A DNA stretch of 64,000 bases from positions 10,842,347 to 10,906,346 of the forward strand of contig NC_085047.1 of the NCBI RefSeq assembly GCF_963662255.1, read 5' to 3'. Below are positions 1 to 14,500 of the stretch, in pieces. The stretch comes from Cinclus cinclus. Lineage: Eukaryota > Chordata > Aves > Passeriformes > Cinclidae. The position numbers were made by a program, and so were the translations under genes. Every line of letters begins with the position of its first letter. Positions within the stretch are counted from its first letter, which is position 1. Under the pieces are notes generated by a model. That model was not told the DNA's origin. It was given only the letters and a program-made list of their open reading frames with translations, and did no database searches.

Positions 1-3000
1 AAATTAAAAAAAAAATCAGAAAACCCATATGAGATTCTTTGCAGAAGAAGAAAACAGTGTTTTATGGATCTCTGACTGCATGATGAATCAAAGCCTTACT
101 AAACAATTCTGCAACGCAAAGTATCTGCTTGCCAGGCTTCAGAGTCCAAGGAAAAGTAACAGTTTAAAAATGGTAAGAGATTAAAAGAAGGATTTTGTCC
201 CATTTCTAAACTTGCTTCAGCACTAGAAGAATTTATAAAACAGCAGCTATCTACCCCATTACTTGCACATGAATTTAGAGTTTATGTGACCCAGGTATTC
301 AGGGACCTCACTCTCAGAGTATACTGAGATATTCACATATATCAACCTGCTTGCTGCATTTCCAGAAAGGTTGTGCAAAGATTTACACTTCCCATATTTA
401 CTGAAAATGCTGTGAGTTTCCCAGCTAGATAAACATGAACACAGATGCGCATGGCACAACTTTTCAGAGGTGGGCAAGAGGGTGAACAACCAGCATAACA
501 TAATAGAATAAATGCATTTCAGGACTGGAGAACAGCATAATGCAACTTGTTTTGCGTATTGTTTTGCAACTTTGGTGGGGTCTAAGCACTGCACCAAGGC
601 ACAGCCTTATTTTGAAGGCTGTATCTTAGCTGAGGGATGTGGTGACATGCCACCCATAGCAGCTGAGAGCATATCAGGAGGCACGTGCCTCCCAGCAACC
701 TGGAGACTTGCGGGAAGTCCAGCATAGAGTCAGATCATCATCCTAAAAAACATCAGAACAAGGGGTTATAGGCCTGATGTGGGGATCTGGGACATGCCAC
801 AACTCACAAGGAAGGGCTTGAATTAAAATGAGCAAGAAAACACTAAGACTGAACTGTATTTTAAGCATGTAATCTCCCATCATGTGGTATTATTCAGGAA
901 GCTGCTTGAGCTTGGGGGTGGCAGGGCTTATTCTCTTAGTGAGAGCTGGTGCATTAGCAGGAGATTATTGCAGGGCATGGAACAGCAAAGGAAAAGGATT
1001 GCAGTGCCTGTGACGTAGCAGGGAAAGGAGGTTACACAGCATGATCTGGGGAAGGGAAAAGATACACAGACACAAAGGGAGGGGGCATGTGCCTGATAAT
1101 GGAAGAGCTGACAGCCTCTCTGGCAGTAATAATCAGTTGTTTAAAGTTGAAACCTGAATCCCAAAGCAAGGAGTCACTGAACATCCATTTTGAAGGAGGA
1201 AAAACAAAACGTTGACTGTGAAATATATATTAGATTAGCAGCGATGGGATTAAGCTAAACGTTGCTGTACAGTTTGCTGTACAGGAATTATCCATCCAGA
1301 TATGCAAAACCTGCTTACTTGATAGATGGCTGAAGTCCTCAAAAGCAAGCTGGATAAGCTGACTCTGTTGCTTTCACTGGGGCTGAACCCGTGCCAACCT
1401 TTTTCAGAATCAATACCTAGAGATGTTTTCCAAGGCATCACAATAAAGTGTTGGCATTGCTACAAATGAGAAAGCGACCTCTCCAGATCTGCATGTGCCT
1501 GCTGCCTTTTGGACAGGTTTGAGCTTCTAAATCTTTCATCCCTCTTGCAGCAACACAAAAGAACTACTGTGCACTTAAGGCAACCAGTGGGGATAGAGAA
1601 GGTATTTAATAAGGTTCACTGCAGTTTCAACACCCAATTTAAACTTTTCCAAAAGAGATAAAAAGTAATAAGGCTGCAAATCCCTCTAGTTAAGACTATC
1701 ACATCTCTGTATGCATGTAAGAGTAAGCAGCTGCTAATTCAAGTAACTTATTTGCATTGACCACACATATGAAAGGCTAGATTTTTTTTTTTTTCCTAAA
1801 AAAAATCAGTACATGAATTAGTAAGGGTTTGGGGTACATAGGCTCTTGTCATGGTCGTTCCAAGTCCTCTTTTGTCATTTTGTCAGGTGGAAATCAAGTA
1901 AAAAATGGTTATTATTCTTTTTTATTGGAAAAGGCAGCAACAGAAGCAGCATGCCTGTTCCTCCGCTGGGAACTTTTTCCACATATTTTCTATCTCTGAT
2001 TTTCAGTATTTCAATTTTACACTGATCTTCCCTTGTAATTCTTCTACATTCTCTGCTTTATGTTCTTCTGGGCTCAGTAAGTGTTATGACACCCAGCCCC
2101 TTTTTTTTGAAGACCTGCAGAGTTTTAGTACTGTAGGTGGGTCCCAAAACTTAATCAGTTCCTCCTGACCACACTAGACTTAAGCACACAGATCACATAA
2201 TCTACACATAAATGCAACATCAAAAGCTGCTTGGAAAAACAATTTTTAAAAACCTTTGCAAAACCTGAGATTTCTCTTGATAGCTCCTCCATAGACCTTA
2301 GCTGTTGTTGTTCTAGATATTAAATGTGACCATAATGTCCCTTACTGGGCTTTGTTGGGTGCCATGTCTATCCAGTCAACTCAGGTGTTGTTTTGGAGGG
2401 TGGAAAGATAAAGGCAGAAGGGCAGGAGAGCAGGGCAGAACAAGCATAAATAGGAGAAAGCCTGGAAGAGATCCCTAACAGAGGGAATTCAGGCACTATA
2501 ATTACCAGAGCCCCAATTTAGCTGTGCTACACTGATTTTTTTTGCAAAACGAGCTTCTTATCTATTAAAGATGAAGCTGAGAGCTTCAGTTTGATGGCCT
2601 AGTTCCTTTCTAAGGCTATCTCCAGAGATGCAGCCTTCCTGGTGACTTTAACAGCACCATTCCATCAGTTTCTTTAAATCTTGGATATTTCACTTCGTAT
2701 TACCTCCATTATCAAGTTGCTTTGTTCAGCAGCTTTGAAATATTATATAACACCAATCTCCCTTGTCCCCTTGAATACAAAATATTACTATTAATCCTTT
2801 TGTAACTGTGAATCTAGGTTATATAATTTCTTCTATAGACTTTTTCTAAAGTTGACAGAAAAATGCAGAAAAGGTCTTTTCTTGATTTAAATTCTAGAAC
2901 TTGTTACAAATGAAAAACTACTCTGTTGGCCTTTAGGCATAGTATCAACTGAGGCAGACATATTTAAGTAAAACATAGGATGCACTGAAACAGATAAGGT

Positions 3001-3181
3001 GCTGATAAAGTCTTCTAGGCATTTTCAGAAGTAGACTGAAATCGTTATAGAACTTAGACATGTATCTAAAATATAAAGCTGAACTTCATTATGAGGAGCT
3101 TGGTGGTTTTATGCCATGGTATATTACAGATTCTAACTTCAGTGTTTATTACTCCTTACAAATTACTCAGAAGTTACTCAG

Positions 3182-3235
3182 GTAAAAAAAAAATAAACAT
3201 TCAGTCTAAGTGTAAAAAAATAAACATTCAGACTA
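3182..3235. repeat. Small tandem duplication
   Basis: An A-run followed by TAAACATTCAGTCTA at 3,182-3,208 is repeated with one substitution at 3,212-3,235 (TAAACATTCAGACTA). The spacing of about 30 bases and the A-run suggest slippage. Confidence 0.7.
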
Positions 3236-3465
3236 GGCGTTTCTGACACATGTAATACATGCTAAATTTTTTTAAATGCTGTGAGAAAGTTAACAGCTAG
3301 ACTATCTACATTCACATTCAGAAGCATCATAAGCTAAGTAATTTAACCAGTGATGATAAAATAAATCATATTATTTTTAAGGCTATGCACCTAAAATGTG
3401 CTGAATGAAAAGTGAGTTTTGCTCAGTGGGAAAAAGCTGTTAGAAGGACTTCAAGTCCTGCAGAT

Positions 3466-3484
3466 AAAAAAAAAAAAAAAAAAA
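3466..3484. repeat. Poly(A) tract
   Basis: Nineteen A residues in a row. No upstream exon-like sequence suggests a processed pseudogene. Confidence 0.95.
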
Positions 3485-3889
3485 GTTATCTTTCTCTGTG
3501 CATTGAATTTAATTTAGATTCCCATTCAGGTCTAAATAAACTCAGTAGGCATTCTCCACATTCTCCATTTATATTCAGAGAGCTACAGTCAAGCTCAGGA
3601 ATCATGTTAGAACCTGAGAGGAGATACTATTGTACTGCCATTGTCTCTGCTGATGTAACAGACCTGCAGCTGAATGAGCTTCATTTCTGAAATTTCATAG
3701 ACTGAGAGACAGACCAACTATAATACTTTTAGTTTAATAACTGAGAAAAATTAAAATCAGAAAAGTTCATTCTAGATATGCAAAAAAAAAAAAAAGAAAA
3801 ATATACATTTATCTTATTGTATGGGACCTGTTGTGGGAAAACAACCCCAAATCTCAAAAAATTAAATTAAAAGAGCCGTAAACAGTAAG

Positions 3890-4199
3890 TATATCTAGAG
3901 CAGACTCCCCAGCACTGTGTCCAGAAGAATTTTTAGTATCTTGAAGAATGGAGATTCCACAATTTCAGTGGGCAACCTGTGCCATTGCTGTCACCCTCAC
4001 AATAAAAAGAGCTTCTACTCTGTTGAAGGGGAACCTCCTGTGCTTCAGTTTGTGCTCATGCTGCTACTGGGCTTCACTGAAAAGAACCTGATGCTGCTGT
4101 CTTTGCACCTTGTTCCAGATATTTAAATACATTGACAAGATCCCCCTGAACCTTCTCTTGAGCTGGGCTGCACAGTCACAGGTCACAGCCCTCCCAGCA
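3890..4199 (-). mobile_element. CR1 LINE 3' fragment, reverse orientation
   Basis: Read on the minus strand this matches the 3' region of a CR1 retrotransposon, including the conserved blocks around 'gaaggttcagg', 'actgaagcac' and 'gggcaacctgtgcc' in reverse. The 3' end is on the left near 3,890, and the element is 5'-truncated at about 4,199. Its wording differs from the other copies here, so it belongs to another, older-looking CR1 subfamily. No intact reverse transcriptase frame remains. Confidence 0.75.
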
Positions 4200-4615
4200 T
4201 CTGGAGCCCCTCTCCTGTGAGGAAGGCTGAGAAAGTCCAGGCTGTTCAGCATGATGAAGACAAGGCTTTGGCAAGACCTTAAAGCACCTTCTAGTGCCTG
4301 AAGGGAGCCCACAGGACAGATGGAGAAGGGCTTTTTACAAAAACTTGTAGTGGAAGGACAGAGAGCAATGGCTTTAAACTGAAGGAGGATGGATTTAGAT
4401 TAGATATTAGGAAGAAATTCTTCCCTGTGAAGATGGAGAGGCACTGGCACAGGTTGCCCAGAGAAGCTGTGGTTGTCCCATCCCCAGAAGTGTTCAAGAC
4501 CAGGCTGGATGGGGCTCTGAGCAACCTTGTCTAGGGAATGGTGTCCCTGATCATGGCAGGGGCTTGGAACCAGGTGATCTTTAAAGTCCTTTCCAACCTA
4601 AATAATTTTATGACT
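4200..4615 (+). mobile_element. CR1 LINE 3' fragment, forward orientation
   Basis: Starting with 'ctggagcccctctcctgtga', this follows the CR1 3' consensus through 'gtacctgaagggagcc'-like, 'tttagattagatatt' and 'aggttgcccagagaagc' blocks to a degenerate terminal octamer at about 4,615. It begins where the reverse-oriented CR1 ends, so the two are head to head. Confidence 0.85.
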
Positions 4616-5284
4616 CATCAGAAGAACAAGAAATAATCAAAGTGTTCACTCAGGATTGTGCAAATTAGCCACTATGGATCCACTGCCTCTTCAAATTAAT
4701 CTGCTACTTGACACAGGTAACCCTGAGAAAAAGGAACACCCATCTAGGAAAAGCTTAATAATTTACTTTCTCTCACGATGAGTAGCCTTGAGAGCCCACA
4801 AAACCATGGGACAGAATGAGAAAATATTGGCCACTGCTAAACTACATATTCTGCTGAAATAGAAAAACCTGAAGCTGTGGGTTTAGGAGCAGATTTGAGT
4901 GTGTTCACACTGCACATCAAACAGGGAACAGATATTTGCCCCTCTCGCCTGCAGAGCATGGCTCACTATCCCACTGCCTGGGGAGCACAAAGACACTTCT
5001 GGCTTTTTGCTGCTGACTTTATTAAAATCCTCCATTTTCTAAGCTTTCACCTGTAATCTTGAAAAATGAGATCTTACTGGGTGTGTTCAATGAGTTCACT
5101 AAGATATATGGCTAATCAGGGCAAGAGTAACCTGTAAACATAAAACATGTCATTTTTAAGGGAGAAAAAAAAGAGGGAGAGAGAATGCATTTTTCCCTGG
5201 TATATACCTGGCTATTTTATGTTGCTGCTATGGTCTTGCTTCTGACAGAATTTTTTTAAATAAGGGCAAATTTCCCAACCCCCC

Positions 5285-5309
5285 TTTTTTTTTTTTCTTT
5301 TTTTTTTTT
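5285..5309. repeat. Poly(T) tract
   Basis: Two runs of twelve T residues separated by one C. Confidence 0.95.
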
Positions 5310-8300
5310 CTCCTAAAGAATTGGGAAGAACAACAGCAAATGGCAATGCCTGTGGAGATCTAGAAAAAAATATATTCATTATTAAATTACTGACCAGGAC
5401 TTTCTAGACCAGGAAGGTGTGACTAGAAGTATCTAGGCTGAGACAGACATTCCTCTGCTTAAAATTCAGTGTGAAACATATGGAAAATGATACACCAGGA
5501 TGAGTTTTGAAGTCCTTATACAGAATAATGTGGGAGCACTAACCAGCTGCTGTTTAATTTAGATTGAGCAGTGAATAACTAGTGCCACTTAGCTACAACA
5601 GGGAAATAAAAGGTTAATAAAACTCACTACAGCCAAGTATTACAAGAAGGAAACTTTCCTGCATTCCTCTGTCAGTGTAAATATTGGCTATTTCAACCTC
5701 TTTGTTTAATTGCAGATTTCATGACTAGATACATCAAAATATGTAGATTTGAACCCATTCTCGAAATGACATACTAACACAATGTGAACTGAAATAAAGA
5801 GTAACCTGGTTCAATAACAGTTCTAGCAAATTGCCCACAATGACAATGCATTTCAGGAGACTGCCTGAATACATAAAAGTAATTTAAACTTAGGGGGTTT
5901 TTTCAGTTATATGAAGAACTAACAGATTTCAGAGAAATATGTGAACACGTGTTAAAATTCCTCACTCTTAATTTTAAATTGCTGGGCTGCAATTAAAAGC
6001 CTAGACCTGAAAAAGAGATATAAAACATAGCATGCAATATTTTTTACATCTGTGATTGGAAAAAGTAATGTTTTTCAATTTTATTAAAGACCTTATTAAA
6101 ACTTATACTGATTTCTCAATGTTAGATGCTAAGCTGTGGTTACAAGGCTGAGTTCTCAGTTTTATCCTAGAAAATGTGCTTCTGTAAATAGAAAATGACT
6201 GGTTATTTCCCAGTTGTTCTGTAACTTAAAACACAGCGCTGCTAATTTCTGCAGAACAACAAACTCTACAAACTGGAGTACTTTTTTGTTTCTGCCACTG
6301 AGTACATGTGGCCCACAGCAGGGTAACTGAGAAAAAGCTTTTGTGATCTCTGGTCTAGATATCCACTGAATGACAACAAAGATCATGGTCTTATACTTGC
6401 AAACTACTGATAATCTGAACTAAAGCAGACCAGCATTAGACAGCATTTGACCAGTGCATTCATATGACACATGCCACGATGCTCCCTACATAAACTGAAC
6501 TGATATGCTCTGAGGATACAATTACACTTCTGATCCTAAAATACATAACCTTGGAGAGAGTTCCTCGGAAGGAAGACAAGAAAAATGAGTAATCAACATT
6601 TCCACTGGGAAAACAATCTCACTTTAGTCTGCAGTCTCCACCAAATATTCCTACAACCAACTTCAGCCTGCTTTGGAGGTTCACAGACAAGTCTAAAAAG
6701 GGCTCTTAAAAACCCCAAACAAATAAATAAACCACAACCAAACCAAAACCAAAGAAAACAGATCACATATTTATTTTACCACCCAATGGCAAACACTAGT
6801 ACTATATTACTTGGCAAAACTAGAATGCATTGATGAATCTATGAAGCAAAGGTTTCTTTCTGAGCTCTCAGGACTTGGATTTTTACTTTTAACTGCCTAT
6901 GACTCAATCTTAAGTTTCTATTCAGATATATGGAATTGGAGAATTTATTTTTTGTCTGGTCTCTAATACATAAAGTTGTTCTTTGAACCAGACACAAGAA
7001 AAGAGACCATGAGTGCCTAAGACAAGTGGTATTATATCATACCAAAATTACTGGTCCACACAGAATTCTCATGCATGCAACAATTAATAGAAGATACCAC
7101 TGAAGGCCAATTTATGCTTCTGTACGTAAGTATCAGAGTTTAGAAAGTTTCCATCTTCGTTTCTAGCACATTTCTCTCTTAATATTTGCACAGCAATATT
7201 TTCCTTTCCATGCATGACTGGTCTCAGAATTGTTCTGCTTGTTCACTCTTTTTTATTGAGAAGTAAATCTAAAATACTTGATACAGATTTGACCCTTCTC
7301 AAATTTAAATCTCAGCTTCCAACTGGTGACAAATTTTAAAATGCTGATTTTTTTTTTCCTCTCATACTAAGACCAAATAAATCGCTCCTTTAGTGTGGCT
7401 ATTCAAACCCAAAGTGCTTCTCAAAAACCTGAGGCAGTCTTTAGAAGGATTAAAAAACTATTATAGGATAACCCCTCAGAAATCAATAAACAAACATCTA
7501 ATAATGTAATGCACACCACTCAACTTTTCTATATCAGGTAAAACATTTCTCAGTAATTGAATTTACCTCAGATCCTTTAGGAATGTTGATGATCCACACA
7601 CCTGCCTGAAATTAAAAATTGGAATACGATTCTAAGTAATTTTATTTAATAAACAATAGAAATTTATCACTGAAAGATATCACTGTCAAGGGTCCTACAG
7701 CATCTTATCTAATAGGATTGTGATGAATTTTCACTTGATTCAGGAGTTGCCTATGTTTTTATTACTAAAGCCTCCAAAACACCTGGTGAAAGACCACTGA
7801 CATGATGAAATATCACACAGTGCGAGTGGTGCTGCAGGCTAAAGGAAACTCAGACTGGGGTATGTCCCCAGTGCAGAGCTCTGGGGCTGATTCTCTGCTG
7901 ACCTACCACTCCTTTGCACTTTAACATGGCACTGAAGACCCTGCCCTCTAATTCCTGGCCTTACAGCTGAATTGGAGGTGAAAAGACAGCAAAATGTTGT
8001 ATTTTGGGTTTTCCTACTTCAAAGAATATATTTTTTTTGCCTATGGAGCTACTACTTGGAGACAGGAAAGCAAGGAATGGCCTGGTAGGATTGTACTATT
8101 AACTATTGTCCATTTAAATAATTCTATGTCTTTTTCCCACAGAAAATGCAGTTGTACAAAAGCTGTTGTTTTACACAGCATCAGCTTTTCCTTGCTGCTT
8201 TACACAATGTATTTTCAGAAACTCTACTTTAGCAAAAAGGTATGTTATTATAATTACCCTGCTAACTGAAAAGAGAGACACCAGAGGTATCAATCAGCTG

Positions 8301-11300
8301 ATGAGAACCAAAGGGAAGATCCTGATGCCAGCCTATTAGCCAAGACTTTTATCCCAGTGACTGTGTTTCATGGCTCTGTGTACCTTTGGCACATATAGAA
8401 CAAGCTGTTTGAGAGAGCTGCTCTGTGAAATTCGTAATGATTTTTGCTCAAGGCAAGAGGGATAACAAAGAACCACCCTTTCAGCAGCCAGAAAAGGCAG
8501 GGGTGGACACTGCCCAGTGAGGAGCAGCAGCAAACCTGGGAAGTGGAGTCCTCCAAAGACAGCCTCAGGTTCAGCTCCTTCCCAGGATGGATGTGACCAC
8601 GGCACTGCAACACAGGAGTTGAGCAAAACTAACAAGGAACAAAACCAAATCTGATGCTTTTAGAAATGAAGTCATGGCCTACTTTTACTTCCTGACCCCA
8701 GGCAAATGATTGACATTGGAGCAGACTGTGACCTGTTTAGACTGGTTTAGTGTGTCAACTGCCACCTGGTTTTATGTCATTGAACATGTAATGAGGCTCA
8801 CTAAATAAGGCAGACCTAACCTAGAAAACTGCATCAGTCTTCACTTATATTTTTAGAGTGATTTCTCCTCAAATAAATTTAAATACCAGCCTGAGTCATT
8901 CACTGTGAAAGTCTGTACAAGCTTTCCTGTGCTATCAAGAGAGATTAAGGATTCTAGCCAGTTACTTGGTGTCACTTTATTCTGTCTTGGGTGATTTTTA
9001 TTTTTATTTTTTGTTTGGTTTGTTTTATTTTTTTGCAAAGGAACTTTCATATTAATGTGTTGAAAACCTGCAGAGAAATGGCATGCCAGAACCAGAAGCT
9101 TCTGTGTTTTTAGGAGAGAGGAAATACCAACACAAAAAGTGAGTAATCACATGCCAGCTCCAAGAACTGACCGATGCTGCTGCTCTTCCCCAGTAACAAA
9201 TTAACATTAACTGTTCTTATTGCTAGCATTGGACCCAGGTGAGGAAGCAGGAATCCTGCTGCACATCTTCCTAAAGGTGACCAGTGCAGTTCCAGGCTGC
9301 TGCATTTCTGAGTGCCCTGCTGGGAGAGCCATTATCACCCTGGAGCTGAGCTGCACTGCCCAGGGGAAGCTGAACACCTGCTGCCTTTTATTCTCCACAC
9401 TCCAACAGTGAATCAAAGGGCAGGGTTGTGACAGCCCTGGCTGTGGGCAGGCTCTGGCCTTGAAGGAAGCAGCTGGTAGGCAGGACTGAGCTGAGAGAAG
9501 TATTGTGGCCCCACACAAGCCCCAGGATGGGCCATACCAGTGTGATTCCAAGGCCAAAACCAAGTTTCATGATTGGCTTGCTCTCACAGAGATGTATTCC
9601 TGCTGCTGTTCCTAGTAAGCTCACATGAGAAGTAGGGCATGTCAGCTGAAGCTTAACCCTTTTAAATTTTTTTCCCCTGACTGAACACTTCTTAAAAAAA
9701 GGATAATGATTTAGTCTCATTTTCAATGTTATTGCAGCATGGGAAGGTCTTGGATTAGGCTTTTGGATGTTCAGTCGACTTCTGGATCTGCTGCAAAGCA
9801 ATGGCTTTAGGCAGTGCCTATGTTTTGAAACATATGCAGATACTTTCTGTGAGTTGTTCAAACTGCAGTGCTGGGTCTAAACTCACTGACCTACTTTAAC
9901 TTGTTTTTTGAGTGGCTGAGTTTCAGACTTATCTTCATTTTATCTGGATGTCAAATATTGCTCAGTTTTCAGAATTATTGTGCATGGCTCTGTCTGTAAT
10001 CGACCTCTCTTCTCTGGGTACGTGGTTTCCTGCCCTAAATTTTCATTGCTAATTGTAGTCATTCCTAATGCACACAAATAACATTGTTCCAGTCTCCATC
10101 ATCACCAGTGTGTGCTCTCATCCCCGAGAGGCCTTCAGACATCTGGGGCATTATGCAGTTAAGTACTTTCACATCTGAACATACTGAAACGAACACATGT
10201 TAAAAAAATAATACTTGCACCGTGTTTGTTGCCTTCAAACTGAACAGCTGTCAGGCTATCAGAGCACCGAGCCCATTTGCAGGGATGGAAACCAAGTGTT
10301 TGAGGAAAGATCAGCCACCAGGAGTCACACACGATTGAGCTGTCAGATTGCAGGAGAGAGATGAACATCTTTGAAGGCTCCCCATTCACGGAGGCAGCTG
10401 CCCAAACTGTGTCAGTTCGTGTCATTTGTTGGAAAACAGGGCCCCAGATCTTGGTTCCTGGTGGGCAGGTCTCGCTATTCCTGCGTGGTGCTCCCATTCA
10501 CTTCCCGGGAGACGTCTGTTGGCATCTCTGCTCTGCCACATCCTCCAACTGTTATCACAAGTTTTCCTCGTGAGGAATTCTCCTGCTTCTCTGCAGACTT
10601 AAATTTCAGCAACATGAAAAAAGAACAGCAGCTTCAGACATTCAGAAACTTCTGCTCCCTGCGCTGGGAGCGTTTCAGTCTCTTTCACGTGCTTGGTTTG
10701 TGGAGTAGCTGAGATTTCCCCCCAGAGGGTAACACTGATGACTGGCTGTGCTGCCATTTCTCCACACGTGGCATACCTTGCTGAAAGGGCTGTGGAACCC
10801 TTAGCTGGAAGCCAGCATCAGCTTATGCTCTGTCTCCTGTATTGTGCTGGTGTCTTACTCCAAATTTCTCCAATACAGGTCCAGTGGATTCACATTTCCT
10901 TAGACTACCTTGACTCTGAGCAGCTCGCAGATGTGTCACAGTGTAGATGCCACACCAGTCACGGTGTTTTTACTTTGTCCTAGCAACACCTCGAGACACC
11001 GTGTTGGTGGTGATCCAGCTGGCTGCCAGGTTTTATTGAGTCATTGGTGGAGGAGAGCTGCCATCAGCAGAAGCGCTCTCCTCACGCCCCATCTCCTCCT
11101 TTCTGAGCAATGCCCAAGTGTCCCTGAGAGTCCTGGCTCCCAGAGCCTTCTCCTGTGACAGGGCACAGCTCTGTTGTCCCAGGACAGGAGGAAGTGCCCA
11201 CACCCAGCACCTGTTTGGTTTTACTGTGTGCATCATACCTGACCGGGTCAGGGCAGCAGCATGACCCAGCCAGAGCAGCACATTGTATACTTGGTGCCAG

Positions 11301-11509
11301 GATAAGAGGGTGCAAACGGCTTTGACACGATCCAGGCAGGCCCAAAATAATCTCAGTTCTTGGCAGAGCTGACACAATTTGTATGAGGAGACTTGAGGCT
11401 AATCAGAACTCATCAGGAGACACAGAAGATCTTCTTTTTAAGAAATGCATTTGAAATGCTTGAAAAGTTCCTCTTCTTCAATTTGGGGTTGTTTCCCCTC
11501 TTTCTCCCG

Positions 11510-11530
11510 CCCCCCCCCCCCCCCCCCCCC
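11510..11530. repeat. Poly(C) tract
   Basis: Twenty-one C residues in a row, preceded by a pyrimidine-rich stretch. On the minus strand this is a G-run able to form quadruplexes, and it is a likely site of length error. Confidence 0.95.
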
Positions 11531-14500
11531 AATTTTTGGATTTACAAAGGTGTGTCAGTGGCTAGTGCACATGTTGAATGCAAATCTCATATATTTTCCA
11601 GATGTTTGCAAAATATATGGCTCTCAGATGCTAACACTGAATGCCCTGCCTGGGCCCCTACCCTGTGCTCCTCCTGAACAAGAAGAATTCCCTCATCTGA
11701 GTACACAACAGACATTATTTTTCCTACTCTCCCATCAAGGCACTCCAGCAGGGCATGGTGGGGCTTCATGGCCAGTCCTGTCCCACCATCTCCAGGGAGC
11801 AGAGGTGGCTCACGAGCAGCACCAGCTCTGCCACAGGGGAAGCAAGGGACGATGACAGCCTGTCATAGTGCCAGGGTCCTGCCACACACAACAGCCCTGG
11901 TTATAGGAATTTTCAAACTAACAACTTCGCAGAAGAAAATAATGGAAATCTAGCAACAGCAAGGACTCATCCTGGCCCATAGCCTGATGGTCAACACAAA
12001 TATGGTACAGCAACAGAGCCTGATCCTCTGCTCCCAGCTACACCTGTGTGCTTGCAGTAGGAATTTATGAGTTGAATAAAAGTCACCCTCCTGGTAAAAT
12101 CCTTGCTCCCTACAATGTAGCTGTTGTACTATGCCAGATGCAAACACTTGCTGCACAGAAGCTTTTTTTTTTTTTTAAATAGGAGCATAAACAGAAACCT
12201 CTTCAGCAAACCATAAAGTTTTAAAAATATCCATGTTATGAATGCTTGGCCACTGCTCCTGCAGAAACCTGGTTTCCCAAAAGGGGTACATGGGGCATGG
12301 GAGTGGACAGCTACAGGCTCTGGAGACAGACCCTGCTGCTGTGCCTTCCACTGGATCATTGTCTTCTGTCCTAGAACCAATTGTCTACAAAAACAGATGA
12401 TGGTCTGATTCAAACAAAACATGAAAAGATCTATTACCCCTTCCTTGCAAAGCTTGCATGCTCTCTACATTCCCCCAGTGCAGGTGCTCCTAACTTGTCT
12501 TTAAAAAAGATCTTTGCTCAAGTGGTAAATGATGCCGATTCATTGAAGACACACCAGAATTAGATATGCAGATTCAAAAGCCCACAGTTGTTTTTGGAAG
12601 AGACCTCTAGTTTCCCTGGAACAGAGACACAGGCTCAGGCCCTGCCCTGGCAAAACCACATGCAAGAGCCAGGAGCTAATCACAAGAATGCCTGAGATCA
12701 AAATTTCAGGGACTCCACACTGGCAGCATGGCCACATGCTGGACTTCTTTAACGTAGATAAGGATCAATCACAACAGAGTTTATCAAATCACTTCTTGTT
12801 TACAGAGCCACAATTTACTTTGATATAAAAATGTAAGCCCCAGAAGTGCTCACAAATTTAATGCTGTGTTCTTCTCTTTGTTTAAGCTGGAACAATAACT
12901 TGCATTGAAGTCTTAGGAACAGTTCAGAGTGACACTGTACCACTGGGAAAAAAAAAAAAAATAACAAACAAACCACCAAGAAAGCCACCCTGGGAATTAT
13001 AAAAGTTGGTACTGGCACTGGAGATGAAATTCACAGGCATGGCTGAGTTTGAAGTTGTCATGGTACCACTGCTACTATGTGTGAATCACAGCACCATCAG
13101 ACCACCCTCTGAAAAGCAGCAGTTTTGCCTGCATACAAAGCAATCAAAACCTCAGAACAAACTGTTCTCTACCTCCCAAGAACTCAGTGTTCACTCTGAT
13201 TTAGTTATCTGGATCCGAAGTTTAAAAAATGGTGAGATTTCGGAAAAATTAGTAATTTTCTGCAAGCTAGGCTGGAATCCACCTTGCCATGACATTATGG
13301 AGTTGCAATTCTACAACCTGTGGGTTAAGTCAGAAGCACCAGATACAAGTACCTTGTCGATGGCAATAATAAAGAGGAGCAGAATCCCTGTCAGTAATCA
13401 ATGCTTTTATTGCTACTAGCCCTTTTGTGCTCTGCTACCCATTGTAGTGTGGATAATTCATCACTATCTTGTTAAACTTATTTTGCAAATTTTTACTTGA
13501 ATATGTGGGCTAAGGTTTGTTCCCTTTATTGCTATGCTCCTAATAATAGTGTGCAGCCAAGTGTAAAAGATCTTCTGTCTTCTCAATTAACAGACTATTA
13601 AGCTTTCCCCTAAGAGTAATAAACTCCTGAAAACTGGCAGGGGCAGCAGTCTACAGACACATCTTTTTCCCCAAACTGCAGGTTTCTCTTTCCAGAGCTG
13701 TGTGGAATGTTCTAAACCAGATTTTGTTGAGGAGACACACAGAAGGTATATTCACACTACCTAACATGCTAAACAGGTGAAAAACCATCTGGTATATGAG
13801 TAAATATTTCAAAATATTTCTTTCATCAAGTATTTGCTACAGGTAGAGGAATAATCTTTAGAGACTCATTCTCAACAACAGTGATTTTTTTGAGGAGGGC
13901 CACAGGGTCTCTGAGCATCCCTGGAAGAGACAGCTGGAAAAAGCAAATATGTTGTCAGGATGGTTGAATTCCCTTGACTTCGAAGCATCTGCACTGTTAC
14001 AAAATGAATGAAGGAGACTATAAATTCCAGAACCCTTGCTCTAAATTTAGGAGTTGGGGATGCAGAAACTGAAGATAATGGCAAACTCTCCCTCCTTGCT
14101 CCCAAGTGAAAATATCAGTCAAATATCTGGAAACAGCATGCAGTTTACCTATATTTGTAACTAAATGCACTTTTCTCCAGCTGAAGCCTCAATGGTCCCT
14201 ACACAAAAGGTAAGCAGGGTCAGGCTGCAGAGGTGAGGTGTTACCACACTCATTAAGTTACACCACAGGAGAGCCAAAGATCACACCCAAAAGCAACAGG
14301 GCTGCTCTGTTTTCACAGTGCAAAAGTTAAGGCTGGGCATTCACAACTTAACAGGTCCAGGATCAGAAGATGTTCTTGCATAATTTTTGAACAGGATAAA
14401 GAAATGCTCCCTTAAATTTATGATCTAGGAAGAAAGATCTGCCCCTTCTATCCCGAGTTTGCTTAGAGAGCAGCCAGGATCATCTGCTGCCTGTAACTTG

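Larger units (their letters stand above)
1..3889. other. Intergenic DNA, no recognised gene
   Basis: Short open frames only, the longest 112 codons with no recognisable protein. Contains poly(T), the small tandem duplication at 3,182 and the poly(A) at 3,466. Confidence 0.6.

Noticed and set aside
3890..4615. LINE twin-priming inversion
   Set aside because: Twin priming inverts 5' sequence of one element. Here both arms contain 3' regions, and of different subfamilies.
9388..9861. Minus-strand frame of 157 codons
   Set aside because: No recognisable domain and no supporting neighbour or splice signal. It overlaps another unrelated frame on the same strand.
13006..13419. Plus-strand frame of 137 codons
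   Set aside because: Composition is protein-like but nothing is recognised, and there is no promoter or splice context. Chance length for a 64-kb window.
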